From an uncultured Lachnospiraceae bacterium (lineage in GTDB: Bacteria; Bacillota; Clostridia; Lachnospirales; Lachnospiraceae), in assembly GCA_948794795.1 (NCBI GenBank), contig CAQGLR010000001.1:184749-248748 (forward strand): a stretch of 64,000 nucleotides of DNA. The letters are read 5' to 3'. Numbering within the stretch: position 1 is the first letter of the stretch; the number at the start of each line of letters is the position of its first letter. Under the pieces are notes generated by a model. That model made no database searches. It was given only the letters and a program-made list of their open reading frames with translations, and was not told the origin of the DNA. The position numbers and the translations under genes are program-made. Below, one piece after another: positions 52,854-61,512 of this stretch.

Positions 52854-53714
52854 ATGTGCAGGAATTTTTCAGAGTGGCTTGGCAGTTTCCGTAGTAGTAT
52901 AGCAAATTATGGATACTATGTTGATTTTGATAAGATTTATAGTAATATTGATAAGGTTAAAATTGAATTAAATATATTAAATTCTTTAATTGGTTCAAAA
53001 AATATTGAGACAGACTTTGAGGATTTAATTAAAAAATATCCTGAAACTTTAAAGTGTATCCCATTGTTATTAGCTGTCAGGGCGGATGAAATTTATGCCA
53101 TTGATGAAGAGGGTGAATTTACATATAATTTTAAAAAAGCGAATCTTACAGTAGAACAATATAAGATATTTATGCGTAAAACGGGATTATTTGATTTGAT
53201 AGCAGACCATATTGTGAACAATCTTTTTGATTATGCAACAGGGGTTGAAACGGGGCTTGATTCTAATGGACGTAAAAACCGTGGTGGCCATCTTATGGAG
53301 GATTTAGTTGAAAGTTTTATTAAAAAATCTGGTTTTATTAAGGGAATTGATTATTTTAAAGAAATGTATATTCATCAGATTACAGATAAATGGGGAATTA
53401 ACTTGTCAGCTATTTCTAACCATGGTAAGACAGAAAAACGTTTTGATTTTGTAATTAAAACGGATAATATGATATATGGTATTGAAACAAATTTTTATGG
53501 CAGCAGAGGAAGCAAATTAAATGAAACGGCTCGTAGTTATAAGACACTTGCACTAGAAACAGATACTGTTGACGGACTAGAGTTTGTCTGGTTTACAGAT
53601 GGTAAAGGCTGGACAAGTGCCCGTCATAATCTTGAAGAAACTTTTGATGTTATGGAGCATGTTTATAACATTAAAGATTTAGAAAATGATATAATTAATA
53701 AAAAACTACGTTGA
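52854..53714 (+). CDS. DpnII/MboI-type restriction endonuclease (GATC)
   Basis: A 286-residue type II endonuclease fitting the DpnII/MboI family (PF04556). Features: NSLIGSKNIETDFEDLIKKY near 50-70, a conserved LLLAVRADEI, GLDSNGRKNRGGHLMEDLVE near 138-157, then the nuclease core KRFDFVIKTDNMIYGIETNFYG-type (D ... E-x-N) near 195-215, SYKTLALETD and LEFVWFTDGKGW near 240. It would cut unmethylated GATC. AGAAAGGA lies nine bases before the ATG, inside the end of the zinc-ribbon gene. The reading frame is intact, so the system should be active with the methylase. Confidence 0.9.
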   Translation: MCRNFSEWLGSFRSSIANYGYYVDFDKIYSNIDKVKIELNILNSLIGSKNIETDFEDLIKKYPETLKCIPLLLAVRADEIYAIDEEGEFTYNFKKANLTVEQYKIFMRKTGLFDLIADHIVNNLFDYATGVETGLDSNGRKNRGGHLMEDLVESFIKKSGFIKGIDYFKEMYIHQITDKWGINLSAISNHGKTEKRFDFVIKTDNMIYGIETNFYGSRGSKLNETARSYKTLALETDTVDGLEFVWFTDGKGWTSARHNLEETFDVMEHVYNIKDLENDIINKKLR

Positions 53715-53792
53715 TTTTATTTTTAATTAAAGGCTGGAAATAAATTATTTATATACTTTGGGGAAATTCAATATAAGCATTGAGGAGTTTAA

Positions 53793-54551
53793 ATGCCAGA
53801 CAAAAAGATAAGAGAATGGGAACCTGAAAATTTTAAATTGGAAATAACTACACATTGGTCATTTCCAGAACGTGGAGCCTGGGCTACACATGATGCAAAA
53901 TGGAAAGGAAACTGGTCACCATATATTCCACGTAATATTTTGTTACGTTATTCTAATGAAGATGATTTAATTCTTGACCAGTTTGCAGGAGGTGGTACTA
54001 CACTTATAGAGGCAAAGCTTCTTAACCGTAATATTATTGGTGTTGACATAAATGATGTTGCTCTTAAATGTTGTAAAGAGAAAACAAGTTTTAAACATGA
54101 AGGTGCTAATGGGAAAGTATATATTCGTAAAGGGGATGCAAGAAAACTTGATTTTATCCCAGATAAGAGCATTGATTTAATATGTACACATCCGCCATAT
54201 GCTAATATTATTAAATACAGTGATGGCATAGAAGGAGATTTATCAAATTTAAATACAAGGAACTTTCTTGAAGAAATGAAAAAAGTTGCTTTAGAAAGTT
54301 ACAGGGTATTAAAAAATGGCAGGTTTTGTATTATACTTATAGGAGATACACGTCAGAATGGCTGTATGGTACCAATATCATTTGATGTTATGAATATTTT
54401 TATAAATGTGGGTTTTAAGTTAAAAGAAATTGTAATTAAAGAACAACATAACTGTAGTTCTACAGAATATTGGAAAATAAATAGTATTAAATATAATTTC
54501 CTTTTGATTGCGCATGAGTATTTATTTGTTTTTAAAAAGACAGGTTTTTAA
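53793..54551 (+). CDS. Second DNA methyltransferase, atypical for DpnII operons
   Basis: A 252-residue site-specific DNA methyltransferase (N4/N6 type). Motif I DQFAGGGTTLIEAKLLNRNI (about 64-83) precedes the catalytic THPPYANIIKYSD (about 131-143) with Thr-His in place of Asp-Pro or Ser-Pro before PPY. Usual DpnII operons carry DpnA, which has a DPPYF motif before its AdoMet motif; this protein has the opposite order. It therefore may modify another sequence or another base. GAGGAG precedes ATG 53793, 78 bases after the endonuclease stop. Specificity cannot be told from sequence. Confidence 0.8.
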   Translation: MPDKKIREWEPENFKLEITTHWSFPERGAWATHDAKWKGNWSPYIPRNILLRYSNEDDLILDQFAGGGTTLIEAKLLNRNIIGVDINDVALKCCKEKTSFKHEGANGKVYIRKGDARKLDFIPDKSIDLICTHPPYANIIKYSDGIEGDLSNLNTRNFLEEMKKVALESYRVLKNGRFCIILIGDTRQNGCMVPISFDVMNIFINVGFKLKEIVIKEQHNCSSTEYWKINSIKYNFLLIAHEYLFVFKKTGF

Positions 54552-54700
54552 TAAAAAATATTAAAATATTTGATATTTTTAACATGGCATAGCAGGTATG
54601 TATATGATAAAAAATAATTATAGAAATTCTTAAGGATTTTAATACTTGAAATTATTCATTTTGTATATTAGAATAAGTCCATTGTATATCACTTCAGAAG

Positions 54701-54730
54701 GGTGCTGGTGTGGAAACACATACCAGCACC
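54701..54730. terminator. Hairpin upstream of the ABC exporter
   Basis: GGTGCTGGTGTG and CACATACCAGCACC pair around GAAA, followed by TTATT. It may terminate the restriction operon or attenuate the exporter transcript. The rest of the 261-bp gap shows no gene. Confidence 0.6.
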
Positions 54731-54812
54731 TTATTAAACATAAAGGCAGTTTGCGGAGTGTGCTGCCTGTTGTTTTTGTATATACAAAAATCTGGCAAAA
54801 AAGGAGGTATAT

Positions 54813-56630
54813 ATGGGCATTTTAAAGAAATCATATCCATATTACAAAAGAATCTACGGTATTCTGGCTTTGTGTATCCTGCTTGGTCTCACGCAAGGGG
54901 TTATAGGGCTTGTTGAACCGCAGATTGTAACGCTTATTGTGGATAATGTAATTAATCCGGCACTTGGTGAGAAGCCAGAGAGTAACAGCAGTATATTTGC
55001 TTTCCTGATAGAAGATATCCCACAGGAAAATTTATGGGAAATGATGTTTATACTTGTAGGTGTATTTCTGTTGTTTCTGCTTCTGTATTTTGTAACATTC
55101 TATATCCGCTGGAATATAGCGCATTATTTTTCTATAAAGTGTGATAATAAAGTGCGTCTTGATGTTATCAGGAAAATTAATTCATTTGGTATGCCGCTGC
55201 TTAAGGAATATAGTACAGGTGACTTAATTACTATTGTAAATTCTGATGCGGAGAATGTACGTAATTTCCATGTAGCAACTATCCCATTTACAGTTGATGC
55301 ATTGTTTTATATTGTAGTAGCAGCTTTTATGCTTTCACGCCTTAATATATGGCTTATGCTGCTGCCATTTCTTACACTGGTAATTTTTGGAATAATTACA
55401 AAGAAGTTTTTGAAATTGTGCAATGAAATGTATGGAAAACTTTGGGAGAAGAATTCAGAGTTAAATACAGAAACACAGGAAAGTATTTATGGAATACGTA
55501 CAATTAAAGCATATGCAAGGGAAGATGTAAGAATTAAACGTTTTAATGAGAGAAGCAGGGATGTAAGGGATTTTTCAACAAGTTTTAGTGTCAGGCGGTA
55601 TAAATATTTTCTTGCATTTGATACATCAGACCAGTTTGTAATGCTTGCAAGTATGGCATTAAGTATATATCTTGCAACAAAGTTCCAGATGACAAGTGGT
55701 GAATATACAGCATTTCTTACATATTTGCTGGCAATTTGTGGCAATTTTGTAGATATTATATTCCTGGCAGCAGACGGCCAGGAACAGAAAGTCAGTGCAG
55801 ACAGGTTATATGGCCTTCTGGATAAAAAAGATGAAGTTTCTGCGGGATATGGTGATAAAGTGGTATCAAAAACACCTCATATTGTTCTTTCACATGTAAG
55901 TGCCAAGGCAGATGGGACAGAGCTTTTAGAGGATGTTTCACTTGATATACCATATGGAAAACGCATTGGCATTATGGGCAGGACTGGCAGCGGAAAGTCC
56001 GTGCTGTTGCGTGTAATGCAGGCTTTTGAAGAATTTGAAAGCGGTTCAGTAACTATTGATGGCAGGGATATTAAAGAATACAGCCGCAATGAAATCGCAA
56101 AAGCATATGGATATGCGATGCAAAATGTATTTTTATTTTCTAATTCTATTGCTGCCAATATTGCTTATTATAATCCTGATGCCACAAAAGAGGAAGTACT
56201 TGCATGTGGTGAGATGGCACAGGTAAGTGAGTTTGCAGAATCATTTCCAGATGGATATATGACTATAATTGGTGAGAAAGGTTTTGGGCTTTCTGGCGGG
56301 CAGAAACAGCGTGTTGCAATCGCAAGGGCACTTTTAAAGAATGCCCCTGTTACAATTCTTGATGACTGTACAAGTGCACTTGATATTGAAACAGAAAGTA
56401 AAATATTTAAAAGCCTTGAAAAACATTTCCGTGGAAGGACTCTTGTTATGGCAACACACAGGGCAGTTGCTTTAAGAGAATTTGATGAAATACTGTTTTT
56501 AGAAAATGGCAAGGTTATTGAGCGTGGAAGTTTTGATGAACTAATGGAACTGGATGGAAGGTATGCAAGTATTTACCGCCAGCAGATGGATAAGGAGGTG
56601 TTTGTACATGAGCAGGAACCTGTATTATGA
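54813..56630 (+). CDS. ABC exporter half-transporter, degenerate-site subunit
   Basis: A 605-residue half-transporter: six membrane helices in the first 330 residues, then a nucleotide-binding domain. Walker A is GRTGSGKSV near 387-395, signature LSGGQKQR near 491-498 (canonical), Walker B VTILDDCTSALD near 512-523, with Asp where the catalytic Glu belongs. This is the typical degenerate subunit of heterodimeric exporters such as TM287/288, BmrCD and LmrCD. The partner gene overlaps by 23 bases. AAGGAGG precedes the ATG. Cargo may be a drug, peptide or lipid; no specificity can be read. Confidence 0.92.
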   Translation: MGILKKSYPYYKRIYGILALCILLGLTQGVIGLVEPQIVTLIVDNVINPALGEKPESNSSIFAFLIEDIPQENLWEMMFILVGVFLLFLLLYFVTFYIRWNIAHYFSIKCDNKVRLDVIRKINSFGMPLLKEYSTGDLITIVNSDAENVRNFHVATIPFTVDALFYIVVAAFMLSRLNIWLMLLPFLTLVIFGIITKKFLKLCNEMYGKLWEKNSELNTETQESIYGIRTIKAYAREDVRIKRFNERSRDVRDFSTSFSVRRYKYFLAFDTSDQFVMLASMALSIYLATKFQMTSGEYTAFLTYLLAICGNFVDIIFLAADGQEQKVSADRLYGLLDKKDEVSAGYGDKVVSKTPHIVLSHVSAKADGTELLEDVSLDIPYGKRIGIMGRTGSGKSVLLRVMQAFEEFESGSVTIDGRDIKEYSRNEIAKAYGYAMQNVFLFSNSIAANIAYYNPDATKEEVLACGEMAQVSEFAESFPDGYMTIIGEKGFGLSGGQKQRVAIARALLKNAPVTILDDCTSALDIETESKIFKSLEKHFRGRTLVMATHRAVALREFDEILFLENGKVIERGSFDELMELDGRYASIYRQQMDKEVFVHEQEPVL

Positions 56631-58410
56631 AGATGAGGTACTTGAAGAAAAGTTTAATGGTTTTATGTTTAAACGCCTGTTATCTTATGCAGGTGAATAT
56701 AAACGTGATTATATAATAACTGGCCTGCTTCTGGCTGGCGCTTCTTTTCTGTCACTTGTGCCTGCGGCAGTTAATATGAAGATTATTAATGAGGTACTGC
56801 CTAAAAATGGTGTTGTACCAGAAGGGGCACCAAGGCTTGCAGCAATCTTATTAAGTATCTGGATAACATTAAGTATTGGTGCAGTAATTGCTGACTTTGT
56901 TACTTCAAAAGCAGCAACAACACTTGGTAACAATATTGTATGCAGGCTGCGTGAAGATTTATTTGAAAAACTTATGGAATTAAGTTTTGATTATTACGAC
57001 AGCAGGCCAACAGGAAAAATCCTTGTACGTATTACAAATTATACAGATGAACTTGCCAATTTCTTTATAAATGACCTGCTGCGTGTAATTGATAATGTGC
57101 TGGTAATGATTATTACAGTTGTATGTATTTGTTTTGTAGAAATACGCATGGCAGTAATGGGAATACTTGTAAGTATACCACTTGGGATTTTATTATGGGT
57201 GGTTGCAAGGGCATTACACCGTTGTACACGTATTGAAAGAAATAAAGCAAGTAACCGGACGGCATTTGTTGCAGAAGATATTAATGGTCTTGAAGTTATT
57301 AAAGCCTTTAACAGGGAAGCTTTAAATGATGAAATATTTATAGAGCTTTCAGAAAAGTTCCATAAGGCATTTATGCATTCTACAAGGTACAGGGAATTGT
57401 TTTTCCCACTTTCTTTTGCTGGTGTAAGGATTATTTGCAGTGTTACCATGTACCTGACAGCATTATTTATTATTACTAATAATGTTGGTGCAGAACTTAC
57501 CCTGGGGGCACTTGTTGTAATTACTGCTTATATGCAGCGCTTTTCTAATGCTGTGTATGTAATATGCCAGCAGCTGCAGTCTGTAGCAGGCATAACTGCA
57601 AATATAGAGCGTATTTTTGAAGTACTTGGTACAGAAAGTGATATTGCAGAGAAAAAGGATGCTACAGAGTTATCAGTTACAGATGGGGCAATAGAGTTTA
57701 AAGATGTTACATTTTCATATATAAAAGGAATAACAGTGCTGGAAAATATCAGCCTGGATGTAAAACCTGGCCAGATGGTTGCACTTGTCGGGCCAACAGG
57801 GGCAGGAAAGACAACAATAGCCAGCCTGTTAAGCCGTTTCTATGATATTGACAGTGGCAGGATTTTAATTGATGGTATTGATATAAAGGATGTTACACTT
57901 GATTCACTCAGGGGAAGTGTCGGGGTTATGATGCAGGATACATTCCTGTTCCGTGGAGAGATTATTGAAAATATCCGTTTTTCAAAGCCAGATGCAACCG
58001 ATGAGGAGTGTATAAGTGCTGCAAAAAAGGTGTTTGCACATGATTTTATTATGAAGAAAAAAGATGGGTACCACACAGTAATATCAAGTGAGGGAAATGA
58101 ACTTTCAGCTGGTGAAAGGCAGCTTCTGTCATTTGCAAGGCTTTTACTTATGGAACCTGATATTATTATACTTGATGAAGCAACAAGTAATATTGATACT
58201 GAAACAGAGAAGCTTGTGCAGAAACTTTTTACAACTGTACTAAAAGGAAAAACTTGTTTTGTAATTGCACACAGACTCTCTACAATACAAAATGCAGACA
58301 GGATTCTTTATATTGATAATAAGAGGATTATGGAAGATGGAAGCCACCAGGAGTTAATGGAAAGAAAAGGAATGTATTACCAGCTTGCAACTGCAAGGGG
58401 AAGGATATAA
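56608..58410 (+). CDS. ABC exporter half-transporter, catalytic-site subunit
   Basis: A 600-residue partner of the preceding subunit, starting at ATG 56608 behind AAGGAGGTG, within the previous gene's last codons. It has six membrane helices (about 35-335) and a nucleotide-binding domain with Walker A GPTGAGKTT near 393-401, signature LSAGERQLL (non-canonical, E for Q) near 497-505, and Walker B IIILDEATSNID near 519-530 with the catalytic Glu present. Its weakened signature would face the degenerate site of the first subunit, and the canonical signature of the first faces this Glu. The pair therefore has one working ATP site. Confidence 0.92.
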   Translation: MSRNLYYEDEVLEEKFNGFMFKRLLSYAGEYKRDYIITGLLLAGASFLSLVPAAVNMKIINEVLPKNGVVPEGAPRLAAILLSIWITLSIGAVIADFVTSKAATTLGNNIVCRLREDLFEKLMELSFDYYDSRPTGKILVRITNYTDELANFFINDLLRVIDNVLVMIITVVCICFVEIRMAVMGILVSIPLGILLWVVARALHRCTRIERNKASNRTAFVAEDINGLEVIKAFNREALNDEIFIELSEKFHKAFMHSTRYRELFFPLSFAGVRIICSVTMYLTALFIITNNVGAELTLGALVVITAYMQRFSNAVYVICQQLQSVAGITANIERIFEVLGTESDIAEKKDATELSVTDGAIEFKDVTFSYIKGITVLENISLDVKPGQMVALVGPTGAGKTTIASLLSRFYDIDSGRILIDGIDIKDVTLDSLRGSVGVMMQDTFLFRGEIIENIRFSKPDATDEECISAAKKVFAHDFIMKKKDGYHTVISSEGNELSAGERQLLSFARLLLMEPDIIILDEATSNIDTETEKLVQKLFTTVLKGKTCFVIAHRLSTIQNADRILYIDNKRIMEDGSHQELMERKGMYYQLATARGRI

Positions 58411-58430
58411 CCAGAAAGATATTTATAACT

Positions 58431-58690
58431 AGGGCGTGTTTGAAAATTAAATAATCCACAGTTACTGGCGCTGGCAATTTCAAATGTTTACCAACCAAAA
58501 GCCATGTGCAACATGGCTTTGCACGCCTCCCGCTTGGATGGATGTGCAGTGGTGCATAAAGCCTTAAAAAACAAGGCTTAAGCACCAGCGCCCCCATAAC
58601 AGCTGCTTTTTGGTAAAACATTTGAAATTGCCAGCGCAATATACTCTTTGTACAGTTTGACGGTTTAAAAGCAATTTTCAAACATGCCCT
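58431..58690. repeat. Palindromic MITE-like element, copy F
   Basis: Outer ends AGGGCGTGTTTGAAAATTAA and TTTTCAAACATGCCCT are inverted copies (58431 and to 58690), closely like the ends of copy A. The core runs CGCTGGCAAT at 58469 to ATTGCCAGCG at 58636; the change of the second core base on one arm is matched by the change on the other arm (CGCTGGC/GCCAGCG versus CTCTGGC/GCCAGAG), a compensatory pair. It carries an insertion CCATGTGCAACATGG inside the left arm, itself a small hairpin. Confidence 0.85.
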
Positions 58691-58697
58691 GGTGTGT

Positions 58698-58761
58698 AAA
58701 AAAAGGGCGTAAGCCGTTACTGTTCACGGAGTGAACAGTAACCGTAAGCCTCTTTTTTTGG
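58698..58761. terminator. Long-stem terminator after the ABC exporter
   Basis: AAAAAAAGGGCGTAAGCCG..TTACTGTTCAC and GTGAACAGTAAC..AAGCCTCTTTTTTT pair around GGA, with T7 at the end. It follows copy F directly. TTACTGTTCAC recurs at 63688-63698 in the right margin. Confidence 0.85.
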
Positions 58762-58893
58762 CTTAAAATATAGTCCGCTTGTTGTAAATAATGCTGTTTT
58801 TATGTATAATTAAAATATTACATAAGCGTTCATATAATACTTTTTGTAAAAATATATTGTAATAGTATTTAAGGAATATAGAAAGAGGTAAAA

Positions 58894-59757
58894 ATGGACA
58901 ACTTAGATTTTAAAAATCCAGAATATAATAATTATAATGTGACAATATGGAGTTATCTGGATTTTGGATGTTATCCACAGACAGAAGTTAAAAGAAATGA
59001 GATTATTCCTGCTATCAGGCAGGCAGAATATGACCAAGATGGAGATGCCTGGGCTGATGGTGTTAAATACAGGAGGATTAGCAAAGATAATGTAGAGAAT
59101 ACTGAATATTTTGGAAATGATGATTTTCGTTATTTTAAGTGGGAAAAGATAAGATGGAGAGTGCTTAAAAATAATGGAGAAACTTTATTTGTTATGGCAG
59201 ATAAAGGAATTGATTGTAAGGCATACAATAATGTAAATGAATCTGTAGATTGGGAACATTGTACTATACGTGGATGGCTTAATAATGATTTCTATAATAC
59301 AGCATTTGACAGTATAGAACAAAAAGCTATTATACCACATGAAGTAGAAAACAGGCCAGTACCTGGAAAATATATGAAGGATGGCGGCAATAATACAATA
59401 GATAAAATATATCTTCTGTCAATTCCAGAACTCAGGTTTCCAGCTTATGGTTTATGGGATGACAGGATGGACTGGGGACATAATAAAAGAGATAAAAAGA
59501 TAAACAGGAGAATAAAAGCAAGTGATTATACACATGCACGTGGAGCATGGGTTTGTACAGATACCAGGGTGGCAGGAAGGGCATGTAAAAATAACTGCCG
59601 CTGGTGGCTGCGTTCCCCTTGCAAGTATACAAAATATGGTGCAGAAGTATTAGAAACAGGCCAGATTATTGATGTTGGTTGTTATACATATATTTTTAAC
59701 AATGCAGTAGTTCCAGTAATGCATATAAGCCTTGAAGAATTGTCCCATATTATATAA
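58894..59757 (+). CDS. DUF6273 domain protein
   Basis: A 287-residue protein without a signal peptide or membrane segment. It fits DUF6273 (C-type-lectin-like, formylglycine-enzyme-like fold): it opens LDFGCYPQTEV, then WEKIRWRVLKNNGETLFVMA, CTIRGWLNNDFYNTAFD, and ends with the family's NCRWWLRSPCK and AVVPVMHISL. Such domains are found fused to many surface or toxin modules in Firmicutes and also alone, with ligand-binding likely. GAGG precedes ATG 58894. The start is well supported; function is not. Confidence 0.78.
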   Translation: MDNLDFKNPEYNNYNVTIWSYLDFGCYPQTEVKRNEIIPAIRQAEYDQDGDAWADGVKYRRISKDNVENTEYFGNDDFRYFKWEKIRWRVLKNNGETLFVMADKGIDCKAYNNVNESVDWEHCTIRGWLNNDFYNTAFDSIEQKAIIPHEVENRPVPGKYMKDGGNNTIDKIYLLSIPELRFPAYGLWDDRMDWGHNKRDKKINRRIKASDYTHARGAWVCTDTRVAGRACKNNCRWWLRSPCKYTKYGAEVLETGQIIDVGCYTYIFNNAVVPVMHISLEELSHII

Positions 59758-60000
59758 ATATAAAAGAGCAATGGAAACAATTTATTATGTTTATATTGTG
59801 AAGAGCATAAAATATATTTTTGTTTTGTTAAATGAATATCAGTAACCTTATGGATGCTCTGTAATTTACCAGGATAAACCTGTATTTTCCTAGGCATAAG
59901 AAGAACTTTAACCATATACCTGCAGCTTATCTTTTTATAATATAAAAGTTTTTATTAATAAGATTAAAATAATTGGTTTTAATTTAAGGAAAGGTTAATT

Positions 60001-61014
60001 ATGGATACAATGGCAGACAAGATAACCGGGCTAGATGACAGTGATATTATTATAAATGAAAAAGAGCTTGAAGATATTGATTATACATATGATATGGTAT
60101 TTAAAAAATTATTTGCAAATGTAGTGTTTCTTGCGCCTGTTCTTAAAAATATTGTTCCAGAATATAAACATCTTGAATTAGAAGATATAGAAAGTCTGGT
60201 TACTACAAACAGCGATGTAAAAGTAAATCCACAAGTTTATAATTCAGAAGATTTTGGAAAAGGTGAAGAAACTATAACACATTATGATGTTCTTGCAAGC
60301 TGTTCATTACCAGATGGAGAAACAGTTTGTGTTGGTTTTTACTTTGATTTGGAGATGCAGCGTGAAAGTGAACCAGGATATCCTGTTATTAAACGTGGAA
60401 TTTATTATTGCAGCAGGCTGGTTAGCAGGCAGATTGAAAGGTTAGGGAAAGAATCATATAACCAGTTAAAGCCAGTATATTCAGTATGGATTATGATAAA
60501 TAATATTCCAGAAGGTTTAGAAAATTCAATATATACTGCCAGATTATCTGGATGTAGTAATAAGAAAGATTTAGATGTTGCCAATTTAAATAGAGAACTT
60601 AATTTAATTAATTTGTATCTTATATATTTATCAGAAAATTTTAAGCCTGAAGAGGACCAGGATGATTTGGTTATGTATTTACAGTCTGTATTTGCGGGCC
60701 AGGCTGGTAACAAAGATTGTAATCCATATTATGAGTATTCCAGTAAAATTAAAAAGGAGGCGGAAGAAGTTATGTCAATAAGGGAATCATTTGAAGCGCG
60801 TGGAATGGCGCGTGGAATGGCGCGTGGGATGGCACGGGGAGAGGTTATAGGAAGAGCAGAAGGAGAGATAATAGGAAGAATTGCTATATTAGCTGAGAAT
60901 AAATATCCAGATGTAAAGATTATAAACTATCTTATGACACTGGAAAATAATCCATTGACACAAGAAGAAGCGGAAAGATTTTTGAAAGAATATTATAAAA
61001 AGTATCCTGTTTAA
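60001..61014 (+). CDS. Rpn/YhgA-like PD-(D/E)XK nuclease, recombination-promoting type
   Basis: A 337-residue protein of the Rpn (PDDEXK_2) family, whose members have DNA nuclease activity and raise recombination in E. coli. It opens DYTYDMVFKKLFAN (typical FK-x-x-F), the core has YFDLEMQRESEPGYPVIKRG (E-x-Q nuclease motif) and YYCSRLVSRQIERLG. Near residues 266-282 is a tandem repeat of ARGM units from a 12-bp DNA repeat (GCGCGTGGAATG), a site prone to length change. AAGGAAAGG precedes the ATG. Intact, so possibly active. 59758-60000 ahead of it shows nothing. Confidence 0.8.
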   Translation: MDTMADKITGLDDSDIIINEKELEDIDYTYDMVFKKLFANVVFLAPVLKNIVPEYKHLELEDIESLVTTNSDVKVNPQVYNSEDFGKGEETITHYDVLASCSLPDGETVCVGFYFDLEMQRESEPGYPVIKRGIYYCSRLVSRQIERLGKESYNQLKPVYSVWIMINNIPEGLENSIYTARLSGCSNKKDLDVANLNRELNLINLYLIYLSENFKPEEDQDDLVMYLQSVFAGQAGNKDCNPYYEYSSKIKKEAEEVMSIRESFEARGMARGMARGMARGEVIGRAEGEIIGRIAILAENKYPDVKIINYLMTLENNPLTQEEAERFLKEYYKKYPV

Positions 61015-61046
61015 AAAGTATATATGGATATTGCATATGTTTGTAT

Positions 61047-61181
61047 ATGAATAAAGAAGTAACTATAAACCATAAGGAAATAAAAGAACTGGAATATTTA
61101 AAAGATACCCTGGTCCAATACATGAATATATACTGCAAAGAACAAAATAAAGAAAAAATTAAAAATTTTAATGAACTCTAA
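61047..61181 (+). CDS. Possible small ORF, 44 aa
   Basis: A short frame directly after the Rpn-type gene encodes a Lys/Glu-rich, probably helical peptide (NKEVTINHKEIKELEYLKDT and onward to FNEL). It has no clear ribosome site. It could be a degraded gene end or a genuine small protein; the evidence is thin. Confidence 0.25.
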   Translation: MNKEVTINHKEIKELEYLKDTLVQYMNIYCKEQNKEKIKNFNEL

Positions 61182-61362
61182 TACCATCAAGATTCTTTTG
61201 GTTTATTTAGTCTTTAGTAACTTACTAACTGCAATTTATTTACAACAATTCCAGACAGAAAAACATATTACAATATATTTTATCCATAATAATTAAACAA
61301 ATTTTATAAACTCTATAAAAAAAATTAGTATTAACCATAGAAAGTTTAGTATTAACTTTAAT

Positions 61363-61422
61363 AACCTGCCCCGCTTAAGTTAAAACCTCATCATTACATT
61401 GTAATTTAAACTGGGCAGGTTT
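61363..61422. terminator. Hairpin ahead of the minus-strand methyltransferase end
   Basis: AACCTGCCC and GGGCAGGTT pair, with an inner AAGTTAAA/TTTAAACT pairing; TTAAAAATAA follows on the right and the minus side has TTATTAAAG. It lies downstream of the methyltransferase on the minus strand. The rest of the 331-bp gap (61182-61512) shows no gene. Confidence 0.6.
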
Positions 61423-61512
61423 AAAAATAACATTGGTTTTTATATAAAAAGGTAAACAATATTCAGTTTTCATATCATTTTCTGTTCTAAATTTCCCCGA
61501 TAAACTGGAATT

